Assembly (NCBI GenBank): GCA_046704385.1
Contig: JBJKSB010000079.1
Location: 61,389 to 125,388 of the forward strand
Length of the DNA: 64,000 bases
From: GH45 sp046704385
GTDB lineage: Bacteria; Bacteroidota; Bacteroidia; Bacteroidales; SZUA-534
Direction: 5' to 3'
The notes beneath the pieces were generated by a model, which saw nothing but the letters and a program-made list of their open reading frames with translations, did not search any database and had not been told where the DNA came from. Shown here piece by piece: positions 9,866 through 17,150 of this stretch. Positions within the stretch are counted from its first letter, which is position 1, and each line of letters begins with the position of its first letter. The translations under genes were made by a program, and so were the position numbers.

Positions 9866-10978
9866 TTATTGCATATATATTGAAACCTTCATCCCCTCAA
9901 AGGCCTTGGGAACAGGCTTTGCCAGGATGGTTTCGCCGTCTTTTAATCCCCTCACCAAAATGGTTTGATCATTTTGATATACAACCTGAACCTCAGCTAA
10001 TTGCAGCAGACTATCTTTAACGGTATAAAGTTCATTTTGATTAACTAATAAATTACGCGGCACTTCCATAATATCGTCCAATACTTTCGATTTCAGGTAA
10101 GCTTTTAAATACATTCCCTCTTTCAATCCTTTTCCTTTAACTTCAACAAACACATTAACTGTTTGCGAGCTTAAATCTACTTTTTCGTTAATACGGATTA
10201 TGCGTCCGCTATATTCCTGGTTTTCTTTTTCAAGATTTTTTACCACCACCTGGTCGCCAACTTCCAATTTCGATATAAGAGCACTGTTAACCGAAATCTC
10301 CATTTCATAAGTTGTCGGATCGACAAATTCACCTATAAGCTGCCCCGGGCTTACCAGCGAACCAGGAGTAATATTGGCTTCGGTCAGTACGCCATCGTAA
10401 GGAGCATAAAAAGTGTATTTGCTGAGTTTAATTTCGAGATTTTTAATAGAATAGTAATTGGTATAAATATTCTTTGAAGCGATAAAAAGCTTTTCTTTTT
10501 CAGATTGTGGTTTAGGCAATTCTGCCAATGGTTTTGAGATATCAAAATTATTCAGGTATTGCTGCCATGTTTTAAACGAACCATTATAATCGAGCCGTAA
10601 GTCGGGCATAATGGAAACGATCAAATTCTGAAAAGAGCTTTTTTGAGCCAGCAGACTGGTATAAAACTCATCGCTGTTAAGTTTATAAACCAGGTCGCCT
10701 TTTGCGAACCAAACACCCGGTTTGAACTCTTTCGATGTTATTTCCAAAACTCCCTGAACCTCAGAATAAAGTTTAATTTTGTTTTTTGCAACCAGGCTAC
10801 CACTGGCAGGAATGGTTACCGGCATATTCTTATTTTCGACACTGGTGGTATAAGCCAGGGGCGCAGTATGTGCACGGGCTGCCATCACGGGCCTTTTCCT
10901 GTTCTTTAATTTGTTTGACAACAAAAACGAAAAAGCTATTAAAACAGCTGCCACAATAATTGTAATGTATTTCTTCAT
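9866..10978 (-). CDS. RND efflux periplasmic adaptor (membrane-fusion protein, HlyD/AcrA family)
   Basis: A 370-residue protein with one N-terminal membrane anchor (about residues 4-22). Two half-lipoyl segments (about 70-105 and 195-225, the second with 'APYDGVLTEANITPGSLV') flank a helical hairpin, followed by beta-barrel and membrane-proximal domains. It bridges the RND pump and the TolC-like channel. It lies 26 bases downstream of marR. The sequence just before it carries a degenerate copy of the marR operator palindrome, so it may have extra control of its own. The order marR-MFP-RND-TolC is the usual one in Bacteroidota. Confidence 0.93.
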   Translation of the reverse strand: MKKYITIIVAAVLIAFSFLLSNKLKNRKRPVMAARAHTAPLAYTTSVENKNMPVTIPASGSLVAKNKIKLYSEVQGVLEITSKEFKPGVWFAKGDLVYKLNSDEFYTSLLAQKSSFQNLIVSIMPDLRLDYNGSFKTWQQYLNNFDISKPLAELPKPQSEKEKLFIASKNIYTNYYSIKNLEIKLSKYTFYAPYDGVLTEANITPGSLVSPGQLIGEFVDPTTYEMEISVNSALISKLEVGDQVVVKNLEKENQEYSGRIIRINEKVDLSSQTVNVFVEVKGKGLKEGMYLKAYLKSKVLDDIMEVPRNLLVNQNELYTVKDSLLQLAEVQVVYQNDQTILVRGLKDGETILAKPVPKAFEGMKVSIYMQ

Positions 10979-10996
10979 TCTTTACCTCGTTTAAAT

Positions 10997-11014
10997 TAGT
11001 TGCATCAGCAACCT
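10997..11014 (-). promoter_or_regulatory. Second, degenerate MarR operator-like site at the marR/MFP junction
   Basis: TAGTTGCATCAGCAACCT matches the perfect palindrome upstream of marR at 14 of 18 positions; one half (TAGTTGCAT) is identical. It overlaps the marR stop codon and lies just ahead of the adaptor start. Repressor binding here would allow control of the pump genes separately from marR. Because it also encodes the end of MarR, chance similarity is possible. Confidence 0.45.
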
Positions 11015-11448
11015 TTTGAATCATTTATGTTTTGATGTATTTTTTTAAGTACCTGAATAACAGTATCTATTTCATTATCACTAATATTTTTTTGAAGATC
11101 GGAAACCATATCCTCCCTTATATGTTCCGTTTCTGATAAAATTCTTTCACCTCGTGTAGTCAGATAAATCAGGTTAATCCTCTTATCGTCATTTGAGGGA
11201 ATGCGGGCAATTAAATTCTTTTTTTCAAGCGTATTAAACAACCTTGCAAGCGAGGTTTTATCACGATTTGCAAGACATGCAATTCCATTTTGGGATACCC
11301 CGTTATGCTCCGATAATACTTTCAACATTACCCATTGCTCTTTGGTAAGATCGAATCCTTCCACCTTAAGCAGGTGAGTATGATATGAATCAATCATTTT
11401 TGAAGTCACTCCCAGCCATGGGAAAATATCATCATTAAATTTTTCCAT
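11005..11448 (-). CDS. MarR-family transcriptional regulator of the efflux operon
   Basis: A 147-residue winged-helix regulator. The recognition helix region (about 55-80) reads 'GVSQNGIACLANRDKTSLARLFNTLEKK', split by the usual turn, and the wing contains 'DDKRINLIYLTTRGE', the typical MarR 'DxRxxxxxLT' signature. Dimers of this family bind short palindromes and are released by small phenolic or amphipathic ligands. It is the first gene of an efflux operon and has a perfect 18-bp palindrome 43-60 bases before its start, so autorepression with control of the pump is the likely function. The start is the ATG at 11448. Confidence 0.94.
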   Translation of the reverse strand: MEKFNDDIFPWLGVTSKMIDSYHTHLLKVEGFDLTKEQWVMLKVLSEHNGVSQNGIACLANRDKTSLARLFNTLEKKNLIARIPSNDDKRINLIYLTTRGERILSETEHIREDMVSDLQKNISDNEIDTVIQVLKKIHQNINDSKGC

Positions 11449-11490
11449 CTTTCCTTAAAAACGGGTGCGAAAGTATATAAAGTTTTTTAT

Positions 11491-11508
11491 TAGTTGCATA
11501 TGCAACTA
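11491..11508. promoter_or_regulatory. Perfect 18-bp palindromic operator upstream of marR
   Basis: TAGTTGCATATGCAACTA is identical to its reverse complement. It lies in the short region between the divergently transcribed marR (minus) and GNAT/ATP-grasp gene (plus), 43 bases before the marR start codon and upstream of a -7-like TACTTTCG element on the minus strand. Size, symmetry and place fit a MarR-dimer operator. Confidence 0.75.
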
Positions 11509-11628
11509 TATTTTTTTACCATTAATTTTCATCAGAACCACATATCTGCCTGATATAGTGGTGTTATCGTCGTTTGTTTTATGAATCAAAATTTAGACAG
11601 TCATATGATATTCAATTCAATTATCTAT

Positions 11629-11636
11629 TACATTTG
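11629..11636 (+). promoter_or_regulatory. Bacteroidota -7 promoter element for the GNAT/ATP-grasp gene
   Basis: TACATTTG matches the TAnnTTTG consensus exactly and lies 23 bases before the ATG at 11660. No clear TTG is seen at the expected -33 position. Confidence 0.4.
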
Positions 11637-11659
11637 CATTGTTTTTTAATAAAAATTTT

Positions 11660-13627
11660 ATGCCGCTGAGTATAAGAAAGGCAGTGCTCGCAGATTTAGA
11701 TCTGATAGAAAAAATAGAAGATCAGTGTTTTGAAGATTTTCAACGTAGTCCCCGCAGAGCTTTGCGATTAAGTATCACCTCGAGTTTTCAGGGAGTCTGG
11801 CTTGCCAGCCTAAAAAAGGGTAATAAAAAAATACCCGTTGGAATGATCGTTTATAACTTTTATCCAAAGACCCTTCGTATTTATTCTGTTGCTGTACTTC
11901 CCGAATTTCAGGGACAGGGTTTTGGAAAGGAGCTGTTAGAACATGCTCATAATACAGCTATTAATGCGAATTATGAAAAGATATCGCTTGAAGCTTTGGC
12001 CAGCAACAAAAAACTAATTTCATTTTACAACAAAGCCGGTTTTGTTGAAACCGATAAATTACCTGATTATTATGTAAAAGGTAAAGATGCCGTCAGGATG
12101 GTTTTGGTGATCAGCGACCCGCAGGAGAAAAAGCCAATCACCAATATTATTGTGGTAGACAACCCTAAAAAATGGAAACTAAACATTGAGGGGCTTCGGA
12201 TCATCTCGGCTAAAGATTACCTGTCGAATCATGAGTTTCAACTTATAAAAAATGTGCGGATTTTTAATCTTTCGAATTCGTACCGGTACCAAAGCTCGGG
12301 CTATTATGTTTCGTTACTGGCCTCAGCCCGTGAACACCGGGCTATACCCAACGTAACCACTATCCGCGATTTCCGGAATGTGTCCATTATCAGAACCATT
12401 GCCACTGAAATTGACGATTTGATGCAAAAGACCCTGGAAAAGTATCATGTCGCTCAGGTAAACATTGATATTTATTTCGGGCAGACCATAAATTCATCGT
12501 TTCGTAACCTGGGGCAACAATTATATCGCCTGTTCGAAACTCCCCTGCTCCACGTACAATTCCAAAAAACTGACCGCTGGATTATTCAAAAGGTAACACC
12601 AATAAGCCACGATAAAATTAGCGATGAAGACTGGGAAAAAATTCAGAATTTTGCACAAAATTACTTCTCGCGGAAGCGTTTTAACCGGCCACGGTTCCAG
12701 AATTATAAATACGACCTGGCCATTTTAGTAAATCCGAATGAGAAAAATCCGCCCTCATGTCCGGTAGCTCTTGAAAATTTTAAGAAAGCAGCCAAAAAAA
12801 CAGGCTTTTATACTGAATTTATTACCAAAGACGACTACGACCGCATTACGGAATTTGATGCATTGTTTATCAGGGAAACCACTTCGGTTAATGATCATAC
12901 CTACCATTTTTCACGCACGGCTTACGCCGAAGGATTAGTAGTAATTGATGATCCCTGGAGTATTTTACGCTGTTCAAATAAAATTTTCCTGAATGAGCGG
13001 ATGCTGCAAAATAACATAACCATGCCCAAAAGTTGGGTGCTTGGCAAAGGAATGACCAAGCCCGGATTTTATAAAAATCTTGTATATCCGCTGGTATTAA
13101 AACAACCCGATAGCGCCTTTTCACTTGGCGTTACCAAAGTTAATAACCAGCAGGAATTGGAAGAGTCAATAAGCAAATTGTTTAAAAAATCGGATTTAAT
13201 TATTGCCCAGGAATTTCTTCCTTCTGAATTCGATTGGCGTATTGGTATCTTAGACCAAAAACCTCTTTATGCCTGTAAATATTTTATGGCTAAAAACCAC
13301 TGGCAAATTGTGGATTGGAATGGCGGAGATTCAAACGATATTTTTGGTGATTCAGAAACCCTGCCATTGGATAAAGTACCTGAACAAATACTTAAAGTAG
13401 CTACTAAAGCTGCCTCATTAATGGGCGACGGGCTTTATGGTGTCGACCTCAAATTGATAAACAACAAAGTGTATGTGATAGAGGTTAATGATAATCCCAA
13501 CATTGATGCTGACATTGAAGATTTAGTACTTAAAGATGAACTCTATCTGAAAGTAATGCAATCTATTTATAACCGGATTGAAATGTCGAGAAATATGGCA
13601 AGGTTTGTATCGGTGGAGGCAAATTAA
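11660..13627 (+). CDS. GNAT acetyltransferase / RLAN / RimK-like ATP-grasp ligase fusion
   Basis: The product is 655 residues from the ATG at 11660; a TTG seven codons upstream is possible but less likely. Residues 1-150 are a GNAT acetyltransferase domain with the acetyl-CoA loop 'QGQGFGK' at 84-90. Residues about 165-320 match the RLAN domain described with RimK-like ligases ('NSYRYQSSGYYVSLLASAR' is a conserved stretch). Residues about 365-650 form an ATP-grasp fold with a 'VLKQPDSAFSLGV' nucleotide-binding segment and metal ligands in 'GVDLK' and 'EVNDNPN' (608-614). By family knowledge such proteins join an amino acid to a carboxylate with ATP and may acetylate the product, as in N-acetylated dipeptide osmolytes or small peptides. 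Substrates are unknown and no partner asparagine-synthetase-like or peptidase gene is adjacent. It is divergent from marR. Confidence 0.85.
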   Translation: MPLSIRKAVLADLDLIEKIEDQCFEDFQRSPRRALRLSITSSFQGVWLASLKKGNKKIPVGMIVYNFYPKTLRIYSVAVLPEFQGQGFGKELLEHAHNTAINANYEKISLEALASNKKLISFYNKAGFVETDKLPDYYVKGKDAVRMVLVISDPQEKKPITNIIVVDNPKKWKLNIEGLRIISAKDYLSNHEFQLIKNVRIFNLSNSYRYQSSGYYVSLLASAREHRAIPNVTTIRDFRNVSIIRTIATEIDDLMQKTLEKYHVAQVNIDIYFGQTINSSFRNLGQQLYRLFETPLLHVQFQKTDRWIIQKVTPISHDKISDEDWEKIQNFAQNYFSRKRFNRPRFQNYKYDLAILVNPNEKNPPSCPVALENFKKAAKKTGFYTEFITKDDYDRITEFDALFIRETTSVNDHTYHFSRTAYAEGLVVIDDPWSILRCSNKIFLNERMLQNNITMPKSWVLGKGMTKPGFYKNLVYPLVLKQPDSAFSLGVTKVNNQQELEESISKLFKKSDLIIAQEFLPSEFDWRIGILDQKPLYACKYFMAKNHWQIVDWNGGDSNDIFGDSETLPLDKVPEQILKVATKAASLMGDGLYGVDLKLINNKVYVIEVNDNPNIDADIEDLVLKDELYLKVMQSIYNRIEMSRNMARFVSVEAN

Positions 13628-13801
13628 CTAAAGCTTTAAATATGTTAGCTTTGCTTTATTAAAATTATCACCAATTTTTTTCTCAATAACTTTCTCAGTT
13701 TCATAAGCTCTCTCGTCTTTTGATAAGGATTTGATACTTGAAAGTTTTATGGTCATAGGCTTTCCAGCATAAAGGACCAAAGTACTGTATTTGTATTCCA
13801 T
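13628..13801 (-). CDS. Small hypothetical protein, 57 residues
   Basis: An ATG at 13801 opens a 57-codon frame ending in TAG exactly where the convergent ATP-grasp gene stops (TAA at 13625-13627). The product begins 'MEYKYSTLVLYAGKPMTIKL' and continues as a charged, Lys/Glu-rich, probably helical tail ending 'KLTYLKL'. Composition looks protein-like, with no low-complexity sequence. No family is recognised, there is no signal peptide or membrane segment, and no obvious promoter was found. It could be a real small gene or a gene remnant. Confidence 0.42.
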   Translation of the reverse strand: MEYKYSTLVLYAGKPMTIKLSSIKSLSKDERAYETEKVIEKKIGDNFNKAKLTYLKL

Positions 13802-13931
13802 ATTTTGACTTTTAATTACTTACAGATTTACATAACTAAAATACATAGTTAAAACCGTAATGTCAATAGGCGCAGGTGATGTTTTATAAATTATTGAGAA
13901 ACAGGGTAATGGAGGATAAAATCCAAATTTA

Positions 13932-13965
13932 TCCCTCCTAACCCCCCTCGAGGGAGGACTTTTCC
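13932..13965 (-). repeat. Intergenic repeat, left inverted copy
   Basis: On the minus strand this reads as AAAAGTCCTCCCTCGAGG followed by GGGGTTAGGAGGG: a small dyad around TCGA followed by a G-rich tail. It matches in reverse orientation the copy at 14034-14064. C/G-rich dyads of the pattern AAGTCCCCTTGAGGGGATTTAGGGG look like an interspersed intergenic repeat of the kind seen in many Bacteroidota genomes (recalled, not searched). Confidence 0.55.
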
Positions 13966-14033
13966 AATTAAGCTTCTCAGCTAAATTTTTAACTATAAAT
14001 ACAATTTTTAAAAGCACTTCTGACGAATCGGAG

Positions 14034-14064
14034 AAAGTGTCCCCTTGAGGGGACTTTAGGGGTG
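14034..14064 (+). repeat. Intergenic repeat, right inverted copy
   Basis: AAAGTGTCCCCTTGAGGGGA followed by CTTTAGGGGTG. The core CCCCTTGAGGGG is a near-perfect dyad. It is an inverted, diverged copy of the element at 13932-13965. Together the two bound a 133-base segment between the small minus-strand gene and fucP, like a miniature inverted-repeat element or a pair of REP-like sequences. Confidence 0.55.
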
Positions 14065-14106
14065 ACTGGGTAAGAATTTACATTTTATATCACCTAAATT
14101 TTCCTA

Positions 14107-15396
14107 CTATAAAATAACAGAATTCTTACCAGTCAAACTTTCTTTCAACCGCTTATTATACAAAGCATACGAACCAATAACCACAAAACAGATCAGTGGT
14201 AAAATATAGGAAAGGTTAACCCCAACCATATCGATTAAGGCACCCTGAAGCGGCGTAATTACAGCACCACCCAAAATAGCCATAATCAATCCCGATGACC
14301 CGACTTTGGTTTCTTCGTCGTTCAAACCTTCGCTACCCATACCAAATATGGTTGGAAACATGAGTGACATAAATGCAGAAATACCTATGAGCGAAAAGAC
14401 ACCAACCAGCCCACCCACAAAAATGACACTTAAGGACAGTAGTCCGGCCATAATTGAGGCTATCAACAATAAGGAATAATCCTTGTACTTTTTCATTAGC
14501 ATGGTAAAAATCCACCGTGAAAAACCGAAAAGGGCTAATGCAACTGTATGGTATTTCAGCGCCACTTCAGGTGTTACATGCAAATGTGCTGGAATATAAA
14601 AATTAGTATAAGTCCAAACTGTTATTTGCGCACCTACATAAAAAAACTGGGCAATAACGGCATAGCTATAATTCTTTTTTCTGAAAAGGTTTTTAAATGT
14701 TTTGAATAAATGAATATCTTCATGCGTATCACCCACTTTTGGCATCCGGGTCATAGCTATTAATATCCAAACAACCACTAAGATTGCTGCGATTGACAAG
14801 TATGGGAAAATAACAATTCTAAGGGTTTCATTTATCTGACCGGCAGCAATAGAAATATTTCCTGCATCATCAAGCGGCATCTTGGCCATTATCAGGATTT
14901 GACATAATAGAATACCCGTAACAGCCCCGATGGGATTGAACGACTGGGCAAAATTTAAGCGCCGTGTAGCGGTTTCCTTTGGTCCCAAAACCAACACATA
15001 AGGATTGGCATTAGTCTCCAGAATACTTAATCCTGAGGCCAAAATATAATATGACAGACAGAAAAAAATGAAATGCTGCAACAATGTGGAAGGATATAAT
15101 AAAAAACATCCGAATGCATACAGCCCTAAGCCCACTAAAACTCCTGTTTTATATGAGAATTTTCGCGATATAATAGCTCCCGGAATGGCCATACAGAAAT
15201 AGCCAAAATAAAAGGCAAACTGTATTAATGATGCCTGAAAGGTACTGAGTTCCCCAAAAATAGCTTTAAAAACCCTGACCAATGGATCCGTAAGATTGTT
15301 GGCGATTCCCCACCACATAAAGCAACTGGCCAGCAATATAAAAGCCGGAACATATTTTTTTTCAAGTAAGACGGGTTTTTGAGTTATTGCATCCAT
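14107..15396 (-). CDS. fucP: L-fucose:H+ symporter permease
   Basis: A 429-residue MFS permease with about 12 membrane segments. It keeps both acidic residues known to be needed in E. coli FucP: D37 in 'NNLTDPLV' (Asp46 there) and E127 in 'ILETNANPYVLVLGP' (Glu135 there). 'RRLNFAQSFNPIGAV' is the following family signature. It imports L-fucose with a proton. It is the last gene of the fuc operon, 12 bases after the mutarotase gene. The Glu and the operon context separate it from the glucose/galactose-type paralogue at 3.7 kb. Confidence 0.93.
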   Translation of the reverse strand: MDAITQKPVLLEKKYVPAFILLASCFMWWGIANNLTDPLVRVFKAIFGELSTFQASLIQFAFYFGYFCMAIPGAIISRKFSYKTGVLVGLGLYAFGCFLLYPSTLLQHFIFFCLSYYILASGLSILETNANPYVLVLGPKETATRRLNFAQSFNPIGAVTGILLCQILIMAKMPLDDAGNISIAAGQINETLRIVIFPYLSIAAILVVVWILIAMTRMPKVGDTHEDIHLFKTFKNLFRKKNYSYAVIAQFFYVGAQITVWTYTNFYIPAHLHVTPEVALKYHTVALALFGFSRWIFTMLMKKYKDYSLLLIASIMAGLLSLSVIFVGGLVGVFSLIGISAFMSLMFPTIFGMGSEGLNDEETKVGSSGLIMAILGGAVITPLQGALIDMVGVNLSYILPLICFVVIGSYALYNKRLKESLTGKNSVIL

Positions 15397-15408
15397 ATAA
15401 ATTTAGTT

Positions 15409-15750
15409 TTAGTGACAGCCTGTTAAATTAAAAATATTTTTCATGGGTTGCCATTTTTCTGATAAATTATCTGTTAATCGTTTTTGATAGGCATCCATCA
15501 TTATCTCCCATTCTTCTTGTTTTGGCAATGTTGACAATTTTTTCATTTGTAAATCCCAATCAAAATCATCATCGGTTTCCACAAGCATAAATAAACGATT
15601 TTGCCAGCGATAAATTTCCATCTGTCTGATACCTACCTGACGAATTCCTTCCGGTATTTCTTTCCATATTTTACCCGGCGAATGCCATTTTTCATATTCG
15701 GCAATTTTAGCGGGATCATTCTGTAAATCGAGAGTTAAACAGTGTTTCAT
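15409..15750 (-). CDS. Sugar mutarotase of the L-rhamnose mutarotase (RhaM/DUF718) family, probably acting on L-fucose
   Basis: A 113-residue protein of the RhaM fold. It has the typical N-terminal 'LDLQNDPAKIAEYEKWH' (His for catalysis in the family), 'EIYRWQNRLFMLVETDDDF' and a C-terminal 'WQPMKNIFNL' segment. Family members interconvert alpha and beta anomers of L-rhamnose or L-fucose. Its ATG overlaps the kinase stop by 4 bases (ATGA) inside a fucose operon, so L-fucose is the likely substrate. This is not the FucU/RbsD-type mutarotase of E. coli, so I give no gene symbol. It acts in the cytoplasm, feeding the isomerase with the right anomer. Confidence 0.88.
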   Translation of the reverse strand: MKHCLTLDLQNDPAKIAEYEKWHSPGKIWKEIPEGIRQVGIRQMEIYRWQNRLFMLVETDDDFDWDLQMKKLSTLPKQEEWEIMMDAYQKRLTDNLSEKWQPMKNIFNLTGCH

Positions 15751-17147
15751 TTTTCAGGATATACTATGTTATAATTACGACATGTTTTTTCCACAGCTTC
15801 TTCTATATTTTTATAATTCCCTATTGCCGTTTGTGCAAACAATGAAGCCCCAAGTACCGTCGTTTCAGCTTGTTGAACGATTTTTAGGGGAATGCCCAAA
15901 ATATTTGCGCGTATTTGGTTCCACAACCGGTTTTTTGAACCGCCTCCGGCAATTATCAAAGAGCTGGCCTTAAACTTACCGGCATTTTGTAATAACTCAA
16001 GACTTTCCTTTGTTTTTTTTGACAGCGCTACCAACGCAGCCCTGTATATCTGTGCCCGGTGGGTATGCAAACTCAATCCGGTAATACTACCGGCATTGTT
16101 CATAAAATTAGCAGAAAACGCTACGTCTCCAGTATTGTCAATGGTCTCAGCTTCCGAAATCATAATTTCGTATATATTCTTATCTGAAAGTAAAGCATCT
16201 GAATAAAAATTCTGTTTTAACCATTCCAACACACCCGAAGCCAGCCATTGCGACCCTGTATTTATTAAACCGGATCGAGCATCCAATTCGTTGGTTAATC
16301 CAGCTTTCAATGTTCCTGAACTTAAATCGGCACGTTGGCATCTTGTCATTAAAATCTCCCAGGTTCCCGAATTCAATACCACTTCGTTTTCTCCTACCCC
16401 GGAACCTATCAGGGCAAACTGGGTGTCGTGTCCGGCTAAAACAACCGGAGTCCTTTCCTTTAAACCTAATTGTACCGCTATTTCAGTTTTTAAATATCCT
16501 GCTATGGTGCCCGGCTCACCCAATTCAAAAAATCTTTCAGGAATTCCGGTCAACCAGAGTATTTCATCAGAAAACGAACGCGTTTTTAAATCGGTAAACA
16601 TACTCGTTCCGGCCATAGTTGTATCATTCACCAGGGTACCTGTAAGTTTATGTACAAAAATGGATGAAATAAACAGCCATCCTTCCATCTGCTCCAATAT
16701 TTCAGGCCGGTTTTCTTTTAACCATATCAATACATTGATGGTGTTAAAGCTAAAAGCATTCACACCAGAAATGCTATAGAGTTTTTCCAGGGCAATATAT
16801 TTACTTATATCCCGCATTATGGGCCCTGTACGCTGACATTGCCATGAAATAACCGGATAAAGAAGATTACCGTTTTTATCAATTGGTGCGCCGTTCACCC
16901 CAAAAGTAGTAATGGTTATAGCCCCAATCCTTTTTGCATCAATATTTGATACAACCTGATTAACGCATATGACAAATTTTTGCCATATCTCGTCCACATC
17001 CCATATGAGCCCACCCGAAAAAAATGGATCTGACTGCGTTGCATTAGGTAACGAATGCATAGCCTCAATCTGTCCTGATGTATTCATAGCCACAGCTCTT
17101 ACGTTAGTGGCACCACAATCAAAAACCAGCGTCAGGTTCTTCTTCAT
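15747..17147 (-). CDS. fucK: L-fuculokinase
   Basis: A 466-residue FGGY-family sugar kinase that aligns by eye along its whole length with E. coli FucK. Shared segments include 'DCGATNVRA' (phosphate-binding, residues 10-18), 'TTFGVNGAPIDKNGNLLYP', 'LIWLKENRPEIL', 'AGHDTQFAL' with the catalytic Asp at 241, 'LNSGTWEILM' and 'LIIAGGGSKNRLWNQI'. It phosphorylates L-fuculose to L-fuculose 1-phosphate using ATP. It follows fucI by 3 bases and overlaps the mutarotase gene by 4. The next enzyme, fuculose-phosphate aldolase, is not encoded in this window. Confidence 0.94.
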   Translation of the reverse strand: MKKNLTLVFDCGATNVRAVAMNTSGQIEAMHSLPNATQSDPFFSGGLIWDVDEIWQKFVICVNQVVSNIDAKRIGAITITTFGVNGAPIDKNGNLLYPVISWQCQRTGPIMRDISKYIALEKLYSISGVNAFSFNTINVLIWLKENRPEILEQMEGWLFISSIFVHKLTGTLVNDTTMAGTSMFTDLKTRSFSDEILWLTGIPERFFELGEPGTIAGYLKTEIAVQLGLKERTPVVLAGHDTQFALIGSGVGENEVVLNSGTWEILMTRCQRADLSSGTLKAGLTNELDARSGLINTGSQWLASGVLEWLKQNFYSDALLSDKNIYEIMISEAETIDNTGDVAFSANFMNNAGSITGLSLHTHRAQIYRAALVALSKKTKESLELLQNAGKFKASSLIIAGGGSKNRLWNQIRANILGIPLKIVQQAETTVLGASLFAQTAIGNYKNIEEAVEKTCRNYNIVYPEK

Positions 17148-17150
17148 TTT

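Larger units (their letters stand above)
13802..14106. other. Intergenic region between the small gene and the fuc operon end
   Basis: About 305 bases. It holds the inverted repeat pair and AT-rich sequence. A 65-codon minus-strand frame across the repeats (13820-14017) is low-complexity (Pro-rich from the repeat itself) and is not credible as a gene. No clear intrinsic terminator for fucP was found apart from the repeat dyads, which might serve that role. Confidence 0.6.

Noticed and set aside
13820..14017. A 65-codon minus-strand frame across the intergenic repeats
   Set aside because: Part of it is encoded by the C/G-rich repeat (Pro/Ser-rich), and no promoter or homology is evident.
16291..16779. 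A 162-codon plus-strand frame inside fucK
   Set aside because: It is fully antisense to a clear L-fuculokinase gene and has no protein family features.
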